Source: Paracidovorax citrulli
GTDB lineage: Bacteria; Pseudomonadota; Gammaproteobacteria; Burkholderiales; Burkholderiaceae_C
Assembly: GCF_900100305.1 (NCBI RefSeq)
Contig: NZ_FNEY01000027.1
Coordinates: 1-64,000 of the forward strand
Length of the DNA: 64,000 bases
Reading direction: 5' to 3'
The position numbers were made by a program, and so were the translations under genes. The notes beneath the pieces are model-generated. The model made no database searches. It was not told the origin of the DNA and saw only the letters and a program-made list of their open reading frames with translations. Positions 18,414-26,865 of the stretch are shown here, in pieces (position 1 is the stretch's first letter; every line of letters starts with the position of its first letter).

Positions 18414-19149
18414 GGCCCGGCTCCTCGATCCGCCAGGCCGACGAAAGCCCCAGGGCCGCGATGGCGCGGCGCCACCGCCTGTCGAGCGAGCCGTCCACCA
18501 CGGTACCGGCCGATTCGACCAGGCAGTCGCCCTCGGCCACGGAGGCATCGGGCACCCACTGGATCTTCGCCCCGGCGTACTCCGTGGTGAGCGGCTGCTC
18601 CAGGAACGACCAGTCGGACGGATGGATGCGCACCGTGGCCGGGCGCCCCTCGGCCACCAGCATGCCCAGCGCTTCGCGCACCACGGGCAGCAGGGCCTGC
18701 GGCCCGCTGGACAGTTCCTGCCGGACGACCTGGCGGGCGATATCGCAGGCCAGTTCCAGGATCTCCTGCGCCATGCGCTGCTGCAGATCGGTAAGGCCGG
18801 CATCGGCCGCGAGCACCAGCCGCTCCAGCCGCGCGGCCGCCTCCCGGCCCTGTCCGCCGATGTAGTCGTCCATGCGCTGCTGCCACGCCAGGGCGGTTTC
18901 CTCCTCGCCCTGGGCCTTGCCCTGGGCGAAGGCTTCCTCGCGCGCGGCCTCGACCGCGGCCTGGTGGGTGGCCTCGTCGATGCCTGGAGGGGGCAGTTCG
19001 GCGGCCTCGGGCTGTTGCGCCTCCACCGGCGGAAGCTGGTCGGAGCCGTCCACCGCCCCGAAACGCCATTGCGTCACGTCCGCGATCTCTTCGCTCGGGA
19101 TGAAGCGCGTGTAGGCGCCGCGGGGGCTATACGAATGCGTCATCGCCAC
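18406..19149 (-). CDS. fliH: Flagellar export stator protein FliH
   Basis: FliH dimers tether FliI to the C-ring and resemble F-ATPase b and delta subunits. The protein is 247 residues if started at the GTG at 19149; an ATG at 19143 ([16 protein letters not shown]) is equally likely. The Ala/Glu/Gln-rich coiled coil (about 75-130, [18 protein letters not shown]) is followed by the conserved C-terminal region with [16 protein letters not shown] and [11 protein letters not shown]. It overlaps both fliG and fliI. Confidence 0.93.
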   Translation of the reverse strand: MAMTHSYSPRGAYTRFIPSEEIADVTQWRFGAVDGSDQLPPVEAQQPEAAELPPPGIDEATHQAAVEAAREEAFAQGKAQGEEETALAWQQRMDDYIGGQGREAAARLERLVLAADAGLTDLQQRMAQEILELACDIARQVVRQELSSGPQALLPVVREALGMLVAEGRPATVRIHPSDWSFLEQPLTTEYAGAKIQWVPDASVAEGDCLVESAGTVVDGSLDRRWRRAIAALGLSSAWRIEEPGHG

Positions 19150-20122
19150 CGCCTCCGATCACGATCTGGCCTTCGTCGGAAAGCCTGCGCACGGTCTTGA
19201 GGATTTCCTTCTGCTGCGCCTCGACTTCCGACAGGCGCATGGGACCGCGCGACTCCAGGTCTTCGCGCATGGCATCCGCGGCGCGGGAGGACATGTTGGA
19301 GAGGAACTTCTCGCGCAGTTCCGGCTGGGCGCCCTTGAGCGCGACCACCAGGGTCTCCGAGGCCACTTCGCGCAGGACGGTCTGGATGGCCCGGTCGTCC
19401 AGCTTGCTGACGTCGTCGAAGACGAACATCTTGTCCATGATCTTCTGGGCCAGGTCGGGGTCGTAGCCACGGATCGACTCCAGCACCACCGCGTCCATGT
19501 TGGAGCCCAGCAGGTTGATGATTTCGGCGGCCGCCTTGACGCCCCCCAGGGAGCTCTTGCGGATCTTGTCGCCGCCGGCGAGCACCTTGAAAAGCACCTC
19601 GTTCAGGTCCTTGAGCGCCGTGGGCTGGATGCCCTCGAGCGTGGCCACGCGCAGCAGCACTTCGCCACGCTGGCGGTCCGACAGCTGCATGAGCACCGCG
19701 GCGGACTGCTCGGGATCCAGGTGGACGAGGATGGCCGCGACGATCTGCGGATGCTCGTTGCGCAGCAGTTCCGCCACGGAGAGCGGATCCATCCACTTGA
19801 GGCTTTCGATACCCGACACGTCGCCGCCCTGCAGGATCCGGTCGATCAGCAGCGCGGCCTTGTCGTCGCCCAGGGCACGCTTGAGCACGGAGCGTACGTA
19901 ATTGCTGGTGTCGGACACCAGCAGGCTCTGCGCGGCAGCGTCGTTGGAGAAGCGGTTGATGACGCCGTCCACCTTGTCCTTGGAGACGGAGCGCATGCGG
20001 GCAATGGTCTCGCCGAGCTTCTGCACTTCCTTGGGAGACAGGTGCTTGAACACCTCGGCGGCTTCCTCCTCGCCGAGGGACATCAGCAGGATCGCCGCAT
20101 CGTTCAGGCCTTGCTCATCCAT
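19127..20122 (-). CDS. fliG: Flagellar switch protein FliG
   Basis: FliG is the rotor protein that contacts MotA. The 331-residue protein shows all three domains: N-terminal (NDAAILLMSLGEEEAAEVFKHL), middle with EHPQIVAAILVHL, and C-terminal with the charged torque helix DDRAIQTVLREV and LREKFLSNMSSRAADAMREDLE. It lies 78 bases downstream of fliF and overlaps fliH by about 20 bases. Confidence 0.97.
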   Translation of the reverse strand: MDEQGLNDAAILLMSLGEEEAAEVFKHLSPKEVQKLGETIARMRSVSKDKVDGVINRFSNDAAAQSLLVSDTSNYVRSVLKRALGDDKAALLIDRILQGGDVSGIESLKWMDPLSVAELLRNEHPQIVAAILVHLDPEQSAAVLMQLSDRQRGEVLLRVATLEGIQPTALKDLNEVLFKVLAGGDKIRKSSLGGVKAAAEIINLLGSNMDAVVLESIRGYDPDLAQKIMDKMFVFDDVSKLDDRAIQTVLREVASETLVVALKGAQPELREKFLSNMSSRAADAMREDLESRGPMRLSEVEAQQKEILKTVRRLSDEGQIVIGGGGDDAFV

Positions 20123-20200
20123 GGAAAGTCACCGGTCGGTAGGGGAAGGGGTGGGTGGGAGTGCTCATCGGCGCCATCATCGACGGATGGCGGCCGCGTT

Positions 20201-21901
20201 TCAAGATTCGCCGTTTACCCACACCTTGAGAATGTTGGCGACGGCCACGGGATTTTCCTTGGCCAGGACACGCGCTTCCTCCAGGCGCATCTGTTCGGGG
20301 GTCTGGATCAGGTCTTCGGGCTTGGCGGGGGCGGCCAGGGCCGGGCGCTCGGGCTCGTCGGCCTCGATCGCATCCACCTGGCGGCCCGATGCCGGCGCCG
20401 CGGCGGGCGCGGGCGGCTGGTTCATGCCCTTGATCGCCGGACGCACCAGCCCGAGGAGGATGAGCGCGGCGAAGAGCGACATGCCCACCGGCCAGCCCAG
20501 GCTCTTGGCCAGCTCGATCATCTCGGGCTGCTTCCAGAGCGGCAGCTCGGCCGCCGGCGTGTTGTCCACCAGGAACTGGGTGTTCATGATGTTCACCGAG
20601 TCGCCGCGATCCTTGCTGTACCCGATGGTTTCGCGAACCAGGGCCGTCATCTGCTCGATCTGCTCGGGCGTGAAGGCCTTGGCCTGGGGCGCCTTCCCCG
20701 CCGCATCCGCGATGGCCTGGTAGTTCACCACCACGGCGGCGCTGACGCGCTTGATCGCGCCGCTGCCGGCCCGGGTAACGCGCACCGTCTTGTCCACCTC
20801 GTAGTTGGTGATGGATTCACGCTTGGACCCGGCCGTCTGGCCCTGCTGGCCGTTGCCTGCCGTGGGCGCGGGATTGGCGCCGTTGATGGGGGCGGTGGAC
20901 GGCTGGGGCGGCTGGTTGCTGGCGGCGCCCGGAACGCCGGCCGGAGGCTGGTTGCCCTGGGTGCCGCCGGAGCTTTCCACCACCTGCTGGCTGCGCACTG
21001 CACTGCTGTCGGGCGTCTGGTTGGGGCGGTGCTGCTCGGACGTCTGCTCCGATTGCGAGAAATCCACCTCGGCCGTCACCTGGGCCTTGACGTTGTTCTT
21101 GCCGACCACGGGCTCCAGGATGTCCAGGATGCGGCGAGTGTATTGCTGCTCGATCTGCTGCACGTAGGACAGCTGCTGGGCATCGATGGCGCTGCCGGCG
21201 GCCGTATCGGGCGACTGCGACAGCAGCTTGCCGGTGTCGTCGAGCACGCTGACGGCGGAAGGCGACATCTCGGGCACGCTGGAAGCCACCAGATGCACGA
21301 TGCCGGCCAGTTGGGTGCGATCGAGGAAGCGGCCGGGGTACAGGCTCAGCAGCACGGAAGCGGAAGGCTTCTGCTGTTCGCGGAAAAATCCGTTCTGGTT
21401 GGGCAGCGCCAGATGGACGCGTGCGCTCTGCACGGACGACAGCGCCTGGATGGAGCGCGTCAGTTCGCCCTCGAGCCCGCGCTGGAAGTTCAGGCGCTCC
21501 TGGAATTGCGTCACGCCGAAGCGGTTGGTCTCCATGAGCTCGAACCCGGTCACCGAGCCCTTGGGCAGGCCCTGGGTGGCCAGGCGCAGGCGGACGTCGT
21601 GCACGCGCTCGGCCGGCACCAGGATGGCGCCCCCGCCCTCCGAATACTTGTAGGGGACATTCATCGTGGACAACTGGGCCACGATGGCGCCGCCATCCTT
21701 GTCGCTCAGATTGGAGAACAGCACCTTGTAGTCCGGCTGGCGGTTGAGCACCACCGCGGCGACCACCGCGGCCACCAGCAGCGCGATGCCCGCGCCGAAG
21801 CGCAGCCGCTTGGAACGGTCCAGCGCGGAAAAACGCTGAAGCACGGACGGCGCGCTGGAGCTGGCAGGGGGAGCGACGGGGATTTCGGCGACTGCGGACA
21901 T
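20201..21901 (-). CDS. fliF: Flagellar MS-ring protein FliF
   Basis: FliF forms the MS ring on which the flagellum is built. The protein is 566 residues from the ATG at 21901 (MSAVAEIPVAPP), chosen because GGAAAG lies at good spacing upstream. It has two membrane segments ([20 protein letters not shown] near residue 35; GWPVGMSLFAALILLGLVRPAI near 470) and the secretin-like periplasmic domains between them. The C-terminal cytoplasmic tail binds FliG. It is the first gene of the fliF-R operon, divergent from fliE with 174 bases between the two starts. Confidence 0.96.
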   Translation of the reverse strand: MSAVAEIPVAPPASSSAPSVLQRFSALDRSKRLRFGAGIALLVAAVVAAVVLNRQPDYKVLFSNLSDKDGGAIVAQLSTMNVPYKYSEGGGAILVPAERVHDVRLRLATQGLPKGSVTGFELMETNRFGVTQFQERLNFQRGLEGELTRSIQALSSVQSARVHLALPNQNGFFREQQKPSASVLLSLYPGRFLDRTQLAGIVHLVASSVPEMSPSAVSVLDDTGKLLSQSPDTAAGSAIDAQQLSYVQQIEQQYTRRILDILEPVVGKNNVKAQVTAEVDFSQSEQTSEQHRPNQTPDSSAVRSQQVVESSGGTQGNQPPAGVPGAASNQPPQPSTAPINGANPAPTAGNGQQGQTAGSKRESITNYEVDKTVRVTRAGSGAIKRVSAAVVVNYQAIADAAGKAPQAKAFTPEQIEQMTALVRETIGYSKDRGDSVNIMNTQFLVDNTPAAELPLWKQPEMIELAKSLGWPVGMSLFAALILLGLVRPAIKGMNQPPAPAAAPASGRQVDAIEADEPERPALAAPAKPEDLIQTPEQMRLEEARVLAKENPVAVANILKVWVNGES

Positions 21902-22075
21902 GGTGCTTTCCAAGGGGACCGCCACGGCACACGGGATCTGGCGTGCCGCGATTATTGGCCGCCGCCCCCCTGCCCGGCGGCCGGATAAGGCGCCCGTTTT
22001 CCCAGCTATTCCCCAGGATGCGCCCGGCGCGCGGCCCTAGGATTGCACCATCCCGCAACCTCTACTGTGCCCGCC

Positions 22076-22393
22076 ATGGACCTCCGCATCTCCAGCTCCA
22101 CCGCTCCCCTGACGGGCGCCGGCCTGGCGCGCCGTGCCACGGCCGCGCAGGACGCCGCAGGCGGCCAGGAAGTCGGCTTCTCCACGGCGCTCAAGGGCGC
22201 GCTGCAGTCCGTCAGCGCCGCCCAGAACCGGGCGAGCGGGCTGCAGCAGGAAGTGCAGATGGAAAACCCGGCCGTGAGCCTGGAAGAAACCATGATCGCC
22301 ATCCAGAAGGCCCAGGTGGGTTTCCAGGCGACGCTGCACGTGCGCAACCGGATGGTACAGGCCTACACGGACATCATGAACATGCAGGTCTGA
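22076..22393 (+). CDS. fliE: Flagellar hook-basal body protein FliE
   Basis: FliE links the MS ring to the rod. The protein is 105 residues from the ATG at 22076 (MDLRISSS), with the family motif near the C-terminus (NPAVSLEETMIAIQKAQVGFQATLHVRNRMVQAYTDIMNMQV). The frame opens at a TTG at 22043, but the ATG start gives the usual length. It is transcribed alone, divergent from fliF, and is followed by a hairpin terminator. No strong ribosome binding site is visible. Confidence 0.95.
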   Translation: MDLRISSSTAPLTGAGLARRATAAQDAAGGQEVGFSTALKGALQSVSAAQNRASGLQQEVQMENPAVSLEETMIAIQKAQVGFQATLHVRNRMVQAYTDIMNMQV

Positions 22394-22440
22394 GCCCCCT
22401 GCCCCCTGCGCCACCGGGCGCGGCCTGCCTGTCGGTCAAC

Positions 22441-22459
22441 GGGTCCTCGCGAAGGACCC
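22441..22459 (+). terminator. Intrinsic terminator after fliE
   Basis: GGGTCCT-CGCGA-AGGACCC forms a perfect 7-bp stem followed by TTT, 48 bases after the fliE stop. It faces the fliT transcription unit, which has its own terminator next to it. Confidence 0.6.
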
Positions 22460-22495
22460 TTTCGTCGTTCTGGCCTTCATCCTCCCCCAAAAAGA

Positions 22496-22532
22496 AAATG
22501 CCTCGCTTCCCTGCGCAGGGAACGAGGCATTT
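22496..22532 (-). terminator. Intrinsic terminator after fliT
   Basis: A long stem, AAATGCCTCG(C)TTCCCTG pairing with CAGGGAACGAGGCATTT and broken only by one bulged C, is followed on the minus strand by a T-rich tract (TTTTCTTTTT, with the stem end). It lies 60 bases beyond the fliT stop, so it ends the fliDST message. With the stem at 22441 it forms a two-sided stop between the converging fliE and fliDST units. Confidence 0.8.
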
Positions 22533-22591
22533 GCGCATCCGGCGCGGCCGGAAGGCGCCGGGCGCGGCCCGCCGCACGGCGGGTGCACCGG

Positions 22592-22891
22592 TCAGTGCAC
22601 GATCATCGGCTGGCGCTCGAACAGATGCTCGAACTGCGCGAGCCAGGGCTCGGCCAGGCAGCGGATCTCGGCATCGTTGCGCAGGATGCGCTGCATGATG
22701 CGCGTCTTTTCGCGGCGGTGCTCCGGCAGCAGTTGCTGGTCCTGGGACTTGAAGCGCAGCTGCTCGATCAGGACGGCGCAGGCGCCTTCGCAACGCACGA
22801 CCTCGTCCCAGTCCTTGAGCTTGGCGGCTTCGAGCATCCGCGCACTGCTGTCTTCGATGGCCTTGTAGTAGTCAATCAGCATGTCGTTCAT
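22592..22891 (-). CDS. fliT: Flagellar chaperone FliT
   Basis: This is a 99-residue helical protein (MNDMLIDYYKAIEDSSARML). FliT chaperones the FliD cap and in enterics also modulates FlhDC. Identification rests on size, helical character and position right after fliS (3-base gap) in a fliD-fliS-fliT order. The AALRF/LLPEHRREKTRIMQRILRNDAEIR region is typical. Confidence 0.85.
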   Translation of the reverse strand: MNDMLIDYYKAIEDSSARMLEAAKLKDWDEVVRCEGACAVLIEQLRFKSQDQQLLPEHRREKTRIMQRILRNDAEIRCLAEPWLAQFEHLFERQPMIVH

Positions 22892-22894
22892 ATT

Positions 22895-23341
22895 TCAGGC
22901 CTCCGCCACCACGGGGTGGGCCACGTCGTTGGCAGCCGCCGTGGCTATGGCCACCTTCTTGATATCGTTCCACCCTTGGGCTATCGGCTCGATCAGGCGC
23001 GCGACTTCTTCCAGCATTGCGTCGTCGTTCTTGGCATTCGCCTGGATCAGGCGACGCAGGCTGTAGTCGTACACCGCCTCCAGGTTGCTCGCCAGCGCGC
23101 CGCCCTCATCGCGATCGAGGGCCGTGCTCAACCCTTCCTCCAGAATGCGCACCGCCTTGGAGATGGCTGCGCACTTGGTCGCCACGTCGCCCCGGGCCAA
23201 TGCACCACGCGCCGTGGCGATGGAGTTCAGCACACCTGCATACAAAAGGCTGACCAGCTGGTGCTGGTCGATGGTGTGCATGCTCGTCTCGACGTTGATG
23301 CGCTGATAGGCATTGGCACGGGATTGGTAAGCGGTGAACAT
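22895..23341 (-). CDS. fliS: Flagellin export chaperone FliS
   Basis: FliS caps the C-terminus of flagellin in the cytoplasm. The protein is 148 residues from the ATG at 23341 (MFTAYQSRANAYQRINVET), which has GAGGAG upstream. Conserved features: residues near DQHQLVSLLYAGVLNSIATARGAL and GLSTALDRDEGGALASNLEAVYDYSLRRLIQAN. It follows fliD with a 64-base gap. Confidence 0.95.
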   Translation of the reverse strand: MFTAYQSRANAYQRINVETSMHTIDQHQLVSLLYAGVLNSIATARGALARGDVATKCAAISKAVRILEEGLSTALDRDEGGALASNLEAVYDYSLRRLIQANAKNDDAMLEEVARLIEPIAQGWNDIKKVAIATAAANDVAHPVVAEA

Positions 23342-23405
23342 GGCGGTCGCTCCTCGGAATCTGTTGTTCAATTTATCGGCGTCCCGCCAAAAAACTGAAG
23401 CCCCT

Positions 23406-24842
23406 TCACAGGGTTTTATTCCAGGCCACCACCTGCTGCTGGATGTAGCTGTTGAGCGCGTTCATGTTGGACATCTTGGTGTCCAGCGCCGTGTAGCGTG
23501 CCGTGAGGTTCTTCTCCACTTCGCTGGCCCGTTCGTTGATGCGCTCGATATCGGCGGCATTGCGCTTGAGCATCTCCTTGTACGACTGGTCCTTGCCGGC
23601 GAAGAAGCCGTCGGACGCCAGCAGCCTCGAGGTGACGGCCTTGAACTTGCCGGCGAAGCCGTCCGTCACGCTGCCGCCGTCCGCGCCGCGGAAGAACGCC
23701 TTCACGTCATCGGGGTTCTGCATCGCCTTGTCGAACTTGGTGGCGTCAAGGGTCAGGCTGCCGTCGGGCGACAGGTTGCCGCTTCCGCCGGCCGACACCA
23801 CGCCCACTTCGGACAGCGAGCGGAGCGCGCCGGACTGGTTGACCGACTGCAGTGCCATCCGCAGCGTGTTCTGCAGCGTCACGGCGCCCGAGTCGCCCTG
23901 CAGCAGCCCGGCCGTCTTCGTGTCCTTGTCGTATTTGGTGGACTCGTTCAGCGCGCTGTTGACGGCGTTGTAGGCCGTGACGAAGGCCTGGATGTTGGCC
24001 TTGACGGCCGAGTTGTCCTTGGTGACCGTGATGGACACGTCCGTCGTGGTGGGCTTGACGGCCGTGAACGTCACGCCCGCCACGGTATTGGCGAAGACAT
24101 TGGTGCCCGACGTCACGGCCACCCCGTTGACCGTGGCGTTGGCGTTCTGCGCATATTCAGTCGAGCCGGACAGCAGGCGGGACAGGCCGGCGGCGTCGCT
24201 GTTGTTGCCGTCCGCGTCCGAGACGCTGAGCTGGTAGCCGGCGCTCTCGCCGGTGGTCTTGCTGCGCAGCATCAGGCGCTGGCCCGAGGCATCGGTCAGG
24301 ACCGTGGCCGTGACGCCGGCCTTGGAGCCGTTGATCTTGCTGGCGACGTCCTCCAGCGTATCGGTCGCGGTGACGTCGATCTTCACCCCCTCGTCCGCGC
24401 CCGCGGCAAAACTCTTGGGGCTGCCGCTCCAGGTACCCGTGGTGAGGGTGAGCGTGCCGGCGCCCACGGCGCTCTTGGCAGGCGTCAGCGAATCGGAAAT
24501 GGAGGACTGGGCCTTGGCCAGGTTCTGCACCTGCACGTTGAAAGACGTCGCCGCCGCACCACCCACCGCCGACACGGTCACGAAATCGGTGCTGGACGAC
24601 GTCGCCGCCACACCGTTCCATCCGGTGACGCTGGTCAGCTTGTTGGCGGCATCGGATAGCGTGGACACCAGCGACTTGAGCTGGCCGAAGGCGGACACCT
24701 TCGAATTGGTCACGGCCGCCTGCTGGCTCAGGCCGTTGGTCCGGGTGATGGGCAGCTTGACGGCATCCACGGACGCCTTGATGAGGTCATTGACATTGAC
24801 GCCTCCACCCAGGCCGATGCCCAAAGAAGAAAAGCTCGCCAT
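23406..24842 (-). CDS. fliD: Flagellar filament cap protein FliD
   Basis: FliD forms the pentameric cap that folds flagellin at the filament tip. The 478-residue protein has the N-terminal coiled coil (ASFSSLGIGLGGGVNVNDLIKASVDAVKLPITRTNGLSQQ), a variable middle, and the C-terminal coiled coil ending LNSYIQQQVVAWNKTL. The middle is rich in Thr, Ser, Ala and Val with no cysteine. No convincing sigma28 promoter could be placed in the 210-base region upstream. Confidence 0.95.
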   Translation of the reverse strand: MASFSSLGIGLGGGVNVNDLIKASVDAVKLPITRTNGLSQQAAVTNSKVSAFGQLKSLVSTLSDAANKLTSVTGWNGVAATSSSTDFVTVSAVGGAAATSFNVQVQNLAKAQSSISDSLTPAKSAVGAGTLTLTTGTWSGSPKSFAAGADEGVKIDVTATDTLEDVASKINGSKAGVTATVLTDASGQRLMLRSKTTGESAGYQLSVSDADGNNSDAAGLSRLLSGSTEYAQNANATVNGVAVTSGTNVFANTVAGVTFTAVKPTTTDVSITVTKDNSAVKANIQAFVTAYNAVNSALNESTKYDKDTKTAGLLQGDSGAVTLQNTLRMALQSVNQSGALRSLSEVGVVSAGGSGNLSPDGSLTLDATKFDKAMQNPDDVKAFFRGADGGSVTDGFAGKFKAVTSRLLASDGFFAGKDQSYKEMLKRNAADIERINERASEVEKNLTARYTALDTKMSNMNALNSYIQQQVVAWNKTL

Positions 24843-24970
24843 ATACCACCTCCATTCAGTCGATGCGATGCGTTGTATCGACGGAGATTATCCTGCCCCG
24901 GCAGCGTCGCATCTCGCTGATAAGCACAGGATAACCCACCCAATCCGCCGCTTGCGGCCGGCCTTCGCCA

Positions 24971-25037
24971 CCAGCGGCAAAGCGGCAGCGGCCGAAGCCG
25001 TTGCCGCTGGAGTCCGGCGGGGCCGCGGGGCCCCGCC
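24971..25037 (-). terminator. Two strong hairpins after flagellin 1
   Basis: CCAGCGGCAA (24971-24980) pairs perfectly with TTGCCGCTGG (25001-25010) over a 20-base loop. GGCGGGGCC (25016-25024) pairs with GGCCCCGCC (25029-25037). Both lie just beyond the flagellin 1 stop. There is no U-tract, so they may act as a 3' stabilising structure of the abundant flagellin mRNA as well as, or in place of, a terminator. Confidence 0.5.
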
Positions 25038-25052
25038 TTCAGCGCTGCGCGA

Positions 25053-26531
25053 TCAACGCAGCAGGGACAGCACGCCCTGGGGCAGCTGGTTGGCCTGGGC
25101 CACCATCGCCGTGCCGGCCTGCTGCAGGATCTGCGAGCGCGACAGGTTGGCGGTTTCGGCCGCGAAGTCCGCGTCCTGGATGCGGCTGCGCGAGGCGGAC
25201 ATGTTCTCGGACGTGCTCTGCAGGTTGTTCACCGTGGTTTCGAACCGGGACTGGAGTGCACCGAAGCTCGCACGCTGGCCGTTGACGGCCGCGAGCGCGG
25301 CATCGATGATCTTCAGGGCCTTGGTCGAGCCGTCCACGGTGGACACATCGATGTCGCTCACCTTGGTCAGCGTGGAGGCGGTGGCCGCGGTGGTCGTCAT
25401 CGTGTCGCCCGTGCCGTTGACGGTGTAGCCCTTGTCGGACTTGTATTCCACCGTGCCGCGCGAGGCGACGGTCACGCCGGTGGCTGCTGCCGTGGCGGTA
25501 GTGAACGTCAGCGTGCCCGAAGACTGCGTGGTCGTGGCGTCCTGCGAGGCCAGCGTGATGCCCGCGGCGCTGCTGGCGCCGTTGGCGAGGTTGATGTCCT
25601 TGCCCGACTCGTTGGTCAGGATCAGGCCGGACGAGTCGCTGTTGAGCTTGGCGGTGATGCCGGTCTGCGAGGACACGTCGTTGAAGGCCTTCACGGCTTC
25701 GGCCAGGCCGGCGGCCGTGCTGGTGGCCGAGACGTTGAACGTCACGTTGGCCGCGGTGCTGTTGTCGCCCTTGACCGCCAGGGTGAAGGAGCCGGTGCCG
25801 GAGAACTTCAGTTCCGAGACGTTGCGGGCAGCGGCCGTCACGCCGGTGGAGTCGGCCACCGCGTTGACGGCGGAGGCGATGTCGGCGGCCGTACCGGCAG
25901 CCGCGACGTTGACGGTCTTGGTCTGCAGGCCGGAGATCACGACCGTGCCGGCGGCCGCGCCCGCCGAGCCGGCGGTGGCGCCGGTGGTGGCCGCACCGGA
26001 GGCCGAAGCCGTCAGCTGGGCGCCATAATTGTTGGTGCGGAAGTTACCGGTGGTGGCCGTGATGGTCTGGTTGGCGTTGGCGCCGACCTGGAAGGTGGCC
26101 GAGCCGAAGGAGCCGTCCAGCAGCTTCTGGCCGTTGAATTCGGTATTGCCGGCGATGCGGTCCATTTCCGACAGCAGCTGGCCGACTTCGGCCTGGATGG
26201 CCTTGCGGTCACCTGCCGAATTGGTGGCGTTGGCCGACTGCACTGCCAGTTCACGCACGCGCTGCAGGATGTCGCCGGTGGACTTCAGGGCGCCTTCCGC
26301 CGTCTGCGCCAGCGAAATGCCGTCGTTGGCGTTGCGCACTGCCTGGTTCAGGCCGCGGATCTGCGAGGTGAAGCGCTCCGAGATGGCCAGGCCGGCGGCA
26401 TCGTCCTTGGCGCTGTTGATGCGCAGGCCCGAGGACAGGCGCTGGATGGAGGTGTTGAGCGAGGATTGGCTCAGGCTCAGGTTGCGCTGGGCGGTGAGCG
26501 AGCTGACGTTGGTGTTGATGGTGGAAGCCAT
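25053..26531 (-). CDS. fliC: Flagellin (copy 1)
   Basis: This 492-residue filament protein starts at the ATG at 26531 with AGGAGA upstream. The N-terminal D0/D1 domain ([18 protein letters not shown] onward) and the C-terminal D1/D0 domain ([19 protein letters not shown] near the end) are canonical. The flg22-type region at residues 30-51 ([12 protein letters not shown] core) is intact. The middle (about 170-420) is Ala/Thr/Ser/Gly-rich with many exposed hydroxyls that could be O-glycosylated. No cysteine. About 89% identical by hand count to the divergent copy at 26866 with no gaps. It has a clear sigma28 promoter at 26679-26705. Confidence 0.97.
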   Translation of the reverse strand: MASTINTNVSSLTAQRNLSLSQSSLNTSIQRLSSGLRINSAKDDAAGLAISERFTSQIRGLNQAVRNANDGISLAQTAEGALKSTGDILQRVRELAVQSANATNSAGDRKAIQAEVGQLLSEMDRIAGNTEFNGQKLLDGSFGSATFQVGANANQTITATTGNFRTNNYGAQLTASASGAATTGATAGSAGAAAGTVVISGLQTKTVNVAAAGTAADIASAVNAVADSTGVTAAARNVSELKFSGTGSFTLAVKGDNSTAANVTFNVSATSTAAGLAEAVKAFNDVSSQTGITAKLNSDSSGLILTNESGKDINLANGASSAAGITLASQDATTTQSSGTLTFTTATAAATGVTVASRGTVEYKSDKGYTVNGTGDTMTTTAATASTLTKVSDIDVSTVDGSTKALKIIDAALAAVNGQRASFGALQSRFETTVNNLQSTSENMSASRSRIQDADFAAETANLSRSQILQQAGTAMVAQANQLPQGVLSLLR

Positions 26532-26865
26532 TGCAAATCTCCTGAAAAGAACTGACTGGATATGGCGTTGCCGCCAACTGGGCCCAGAACGCCTGGCCAC
26601 AGGGTTCACAGGGCCTTTCGGGCCATCTGTTGAACGGCGGGCCGCCTCGAGTGCTGCTCATACGTCCCGTTGGAGATGTTTTCGGGTGCCCGGCGGAAAA
26701 CTTTAGGCACGAACACATGGATTGAGCGGTTTTTGTGTGTCTTATCCCGCCAATGCCCCGGGGCAGGCTCCCCAACAATCCTTCCATCGTTCCCACAAAG
26801 TCCGCCGGAGGGGTAGCGCTTGAACCGGCAGTAATGTTCGTTCCCAGCCTCGCAGGAGTTCCGCC
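26532..26865. other. 334-base intergenic region between divergent flagellins
   Basis: It carries the sigma28 promoter of copy 1 (minus strand, 26679-26705) and the two ribosome binding sites. The side facing copy 2 shows no sigma28 or sigma54 consensus; the best candidate (CAAAGTCC near 26795) lacks a matching -10. GC is locally lower around 26700-26745. No open reading frame of note. Confidence 0.7.
26679..26705 (-). promoter_or_regulatory. Sigma28 (FliA) promoter of flagellin 1
   Basis: On the minus strand TAAAGTTT is followed by 11 bases and CCCGAAAA, matching the FliA consensus TAAAGTTT-N11-GCCGATAA perfectly at -35 and at five of eight bases at -10. It lies about 148 bases upstream of the copy 1 start codon, giving a long leader. 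Confidence 0.8.

Noticed and set aside
21949-21958. AATAAT on the minus strand as a -10 for fliF
   Set aside because: No -35 or CTTTAG-type element at 17 bases; left unannotated.
24880-24930. Sigma28 promoter for fliD
   Set aside because: CAGGATAA and GTCGATAC resemble -10 elements but no TAAAG-like -35 stands at the required distance for either.
26703-26722. GGCACG near a GG-N10 pair as a sigma54 promoter of flagellin 2
   Set aside because: The -12 element reads TG in place of GC at the required distance.
26795-26822. CAAAGTCC as a sigma28 promoter for flagellin 2
   Set aside because: At the right spacing the -10 reads AGCGCTTG, which matches GCCGATAA at only about three of eight positions.
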